In this document: one piece after another, positions 62,691 through 64,000 of the stretch
Position numbering within the stretch: position 1 is the stretch's first letter
Layout of the letters: every line of letters starts with the position of its first letter
DNA from: Oceanibaculum nanhaiense
Lineage (GTDB): Bacteria; Pseudomonadota; Alphaproteobacteria; Oceanibaculales; Oceanibaculaceae
Reading direction: 5' to 3'
Length of the DNA: 64,000 bases
Assembly: GCF_002148795.1 (NCBI RefSeq)
Contig: NZ_MPOB01000003.1
Coordinates: forward strand, 310,001 to 374,000
Notes under the pieces: model-generated
The model's database searches: none
Seen by the model: only the letters and a program-made list of their open reading frames with translations
Told to the model about the DNA's origin: nothing
Translations under genes and position numbers: made by a program

Positions 62691-62701
62691 ACGCAAGGCC
62701 C

Positions 62702-63352
62702 ATGCCCGAAGTGATTTTCAACGGTCCGGAAGGACGGCTTGAGGGGCGTTACCAGCACGGCAGCCAGCCCAACGCGCCGATTGCGCTGATGCTGCACCCG
62801 CACCCGCAGCATGGCGGGACGATGAACAACAAGATCGTCTATTCGCTCTATCATAATTTCGTGCAGCGCGGCTTTTCGGTCCTGCGCTTCAACTTCCGGG
62901 GCGTTGGCCGCTCGCAGGGCGTCTATGACCGCGGCGAGGGCGAGCTGTCGGACGCCGCCTCGGCGCTGGACTGGCTGCAGACCTACAACCCCAATGCCGG
63001 CCAGTGCTGGATCGCCGGCTTCTCCTTCGGTGCCTGGATCGGCATGCAGCTGCTGATGCGCCGGCCGGAGATCAGCGGCTTCATCTCAGTGGCGCCGCCC
63101 GCCAACAATTATGATTTCACCTTCCTTGCCCCCTGCCCGGCCTCCGGCCTGGTGGTGCAGGGCACGGCCGACGATATCGTGCCGCAGGAATCGGTGAAGA
63201 AGCTGGTCGACAAGCTGTCGCATCAGCGCGGCATCACCATCGATTACCGGCTGGTCGAGGGCGCCAACCATTTCTTCACCGGCCAGCTCGACGAGATGAT
63301 CGGGCATGTCGATAATTATCTCGACAAGGCGCTGGTGAAGACCGAAGCCTGA
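62702..63352 (+). CDS. Alpha/beta hydrolase
   Basis: 216 residues. The nucleophile elbow is GFSFGAW with S108; the acid is in VQGTADDIVPQESV and the histidine in EGANHFFTGQLDEM. The oxyanion segment ALMLHPHPQHGGTMNN and NFRGVGRSQGVYDRGEGE mark the small dienelactone-hydrolase/YfhR-like family often seen as a single-domain cytosolic hydrolase in alphaproteobacteria. Substrate unknown. Divergent from cysE-iscR-desulfurase, with a shared upstream region of about 210 bases; convergent with anmK six bases later. Confidence 0.93.
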   Translation: MPEVIFNGPEGRLEGRYQHGSQPNAPIALMLHPHPQHGGTMNNKIVYSLYHNFVQRGFSVLRFNFRGVGRSQGVYDRGEGELSDAASALDWLQTYNPNAGQCWIAGFSFGAWIGMQLLMRRPEISGFISVAPPANNYDFTFLAPCPASGLVVQGTADDIVPQESVKKLVDKLSHQRGITIDYRLVEGANHFFTGQLDEMIGHVDNYLDKALVKTEA

Positions 63353-63358
63353 TTCCAA

Positions 63359-64000
63359 TCAGGGCTGATTCAGCACCCCGCCCGGCAACGGGTGGGGGAC
63401 ACCTGTAGTGCCCGGAAAACTGAGCGGCAGCCCGGCCAGCGACCGCACCGCCAGATAGGCGAAGGCGTGCGCCTCCAGCGCATCGCCGTCCCAGCCCAGT
63501 TCTTCCGTTGCCTGTACCGGCACATCCAGCGCGGCGCGCAGCCCTTCCATGATGACCGGGTTGCGCCGCCCGCCGCCGGTGACGATCCAGCGCAGCGGCG
63601 GCTGCGGAAACCAGTCGGCGGCCTTGGCAACACAGGCCACGGTCAGCGCCGCCAGCGTCGCCGCGCCATCCTCCAGCGACAGGCCCTCGGCAAGGGTGGC
63701 AGAGAAATCGTCACGGTCCAGCGACTTGGGCGGTCGGCGCTGGAAATACGGCCCTTCCAGCACCGTATCGATGCGCACCCGGTCCACCTTCCCCTGCGCT
63801 GCCAGTCTTCCATCCTCGTCGCAGGCGGCACCGGTGTGACGGTGCACCCAATCATCGATCAGCGCATTGCCCGGCCCGGTATCGAAGGCCAGCAAATCGG
63901 TCTCGCCGCCGATCCAGGTGACATTGCCGACCCCGCCCAGATTGAGCATCGCCACCGGGCGGCCGAGATGCGCCGTCAGCGCCGCGTGATAGGCCGGTGC
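63359..64000 (-). CDS. anmK: Anhydro-N-acetylmuramic acid kinase (5' end beyond window)
   Basis: The frame is open to the right edge, giving the C-terminal 213 residues. It phosphorylates and opens anhydroMurNAc during cell-wall recycling. Visible motifs: APAYHAALTAHLGRPVAMLN at the edge, LNLGGVGNVTWIGG, LLAFDTGPGNALIDDWV with the phosphate-loop and catalytic Asp, and the C-terminal RWIVTGGGRRNPVIMEGLRA. TEELGWDGDALEAHAFAYLA closes the ASKHA fold. An internal ATG at 63955 is not the true start because similarity continues upstream of it. Convergent with the hydrolase gene. Confidence 0.95.
   Translation of the reverse strand, partial: APAYHAALTAHLGRPVAMLNLGGVGNVTWIGGETDLLAFDTGPGNALIDDWVHRHTGAACDEDGRLAAQGKVDRVRIDTVLEGPYFQRRPPKSLDRDDFSATLAEGLSLEDGAATLAALTVACVAKAADWFPQPPLRWIVTGGGRRNPVIMEGLRAALDVPVQATEELGWDGDALEAHAFAYLAVRSLAGLPLSFPGTTGVPHPLPGGVLNQP

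Overview
The window is GC-rich chromosomal DNA (roughly two thirds G+C by eye), densely packed with complete genes on both strands. It holds two tRNA genes and no insertion sequence, phage module or CRISPR array. Gene content points to an alphaproteobacterium, probably Rhodospirillales-like: an adrenodoxin-type ferredoxin beside an IscR-type regulator, three PAS_5-type modules, DUF1217, DUF2842 and DUF1194 proteins, and short palindromic repeats built on CCGGACTTGATCCGG. The genus cannot be fixed from sequence reading alone.

Layout. 1-12.8 kb is mostly housekeeping: a truncated phosphotransferase/ATPase fusion, a cation diffusion facilitator, pdxH, a glycine-zipper lipoprotein, a CbpA-like DnaJ protein, fabI-aroC-sppA in series, a possible FliL-like protein, tlyA, an arginine-deiminase-like enzyme divergent from a class II aldolase-fold protein without its metal ligands, a small secreted protein and a VWA-type protein. 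12.9-19 kb carries a peptide-type ABC importer with a Tat-exported binding protein and fused ATPases. 19.3-29.3 kb holds an unrecognised protein, an MBL hydrolase, a large DUF1217 protein, an M20 peptidase, radC, an amidase, a methionine aminopeptidase and a PAS_5 protein. 29.4-35.3 kb has a CinA-type domain, tRNA-Leu(TAA), an Mrr-like endonuclease and the giant putA with its own operators. 35.6-43.8 kb is metabolic and mixed: DoxX, an extradiol dioxygenase, a phosphonate monoester hydrolase/sulfatase, small unknowns, a tandem PAS_5 protein, PhzF, MaoC and CaiB. 44-49.7 kb is a second complete peptide-type ABC importer. 49.7-56 kb has a TonB siderophore receptor, a diguanylate cyclase, DUF1989, an SRAP protein and tRNA-Met. 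56-64 kb has an HxlR-MATE operon, then mnmA-tenA-fdx-cysteine desulfurase-iscR-cysE, an alpha/beta hydrolase and the 3' part of anmK.

How genes work together. Both importers are laid out binding protein, two permeases, ATPases, and each has a strong hairpin just after the binding-protein gene. cysE, iscR, the desulfurase, ferredoxin and mnmA form a cysteine-to-sulfur-transfer cluster, but no iscU, iscA, hscBA or suf gene lies in it. Several regulatory sites can be read directly: three GTTGCA boxes before putA, a tandem TTGCATnATGCAA pair before the HxlR gene, and a Fur-like inverted repeat before the TonB receptor.

I found no convincing new multi-gene defence or biosynthetic system. The best leads are a pair of small paralogous proteins of unknown family (19.3 and 39.6 kb), a metal-site-deficient aldolase-fold protein paired with a deiminase, and several sharply defined candidate operators.
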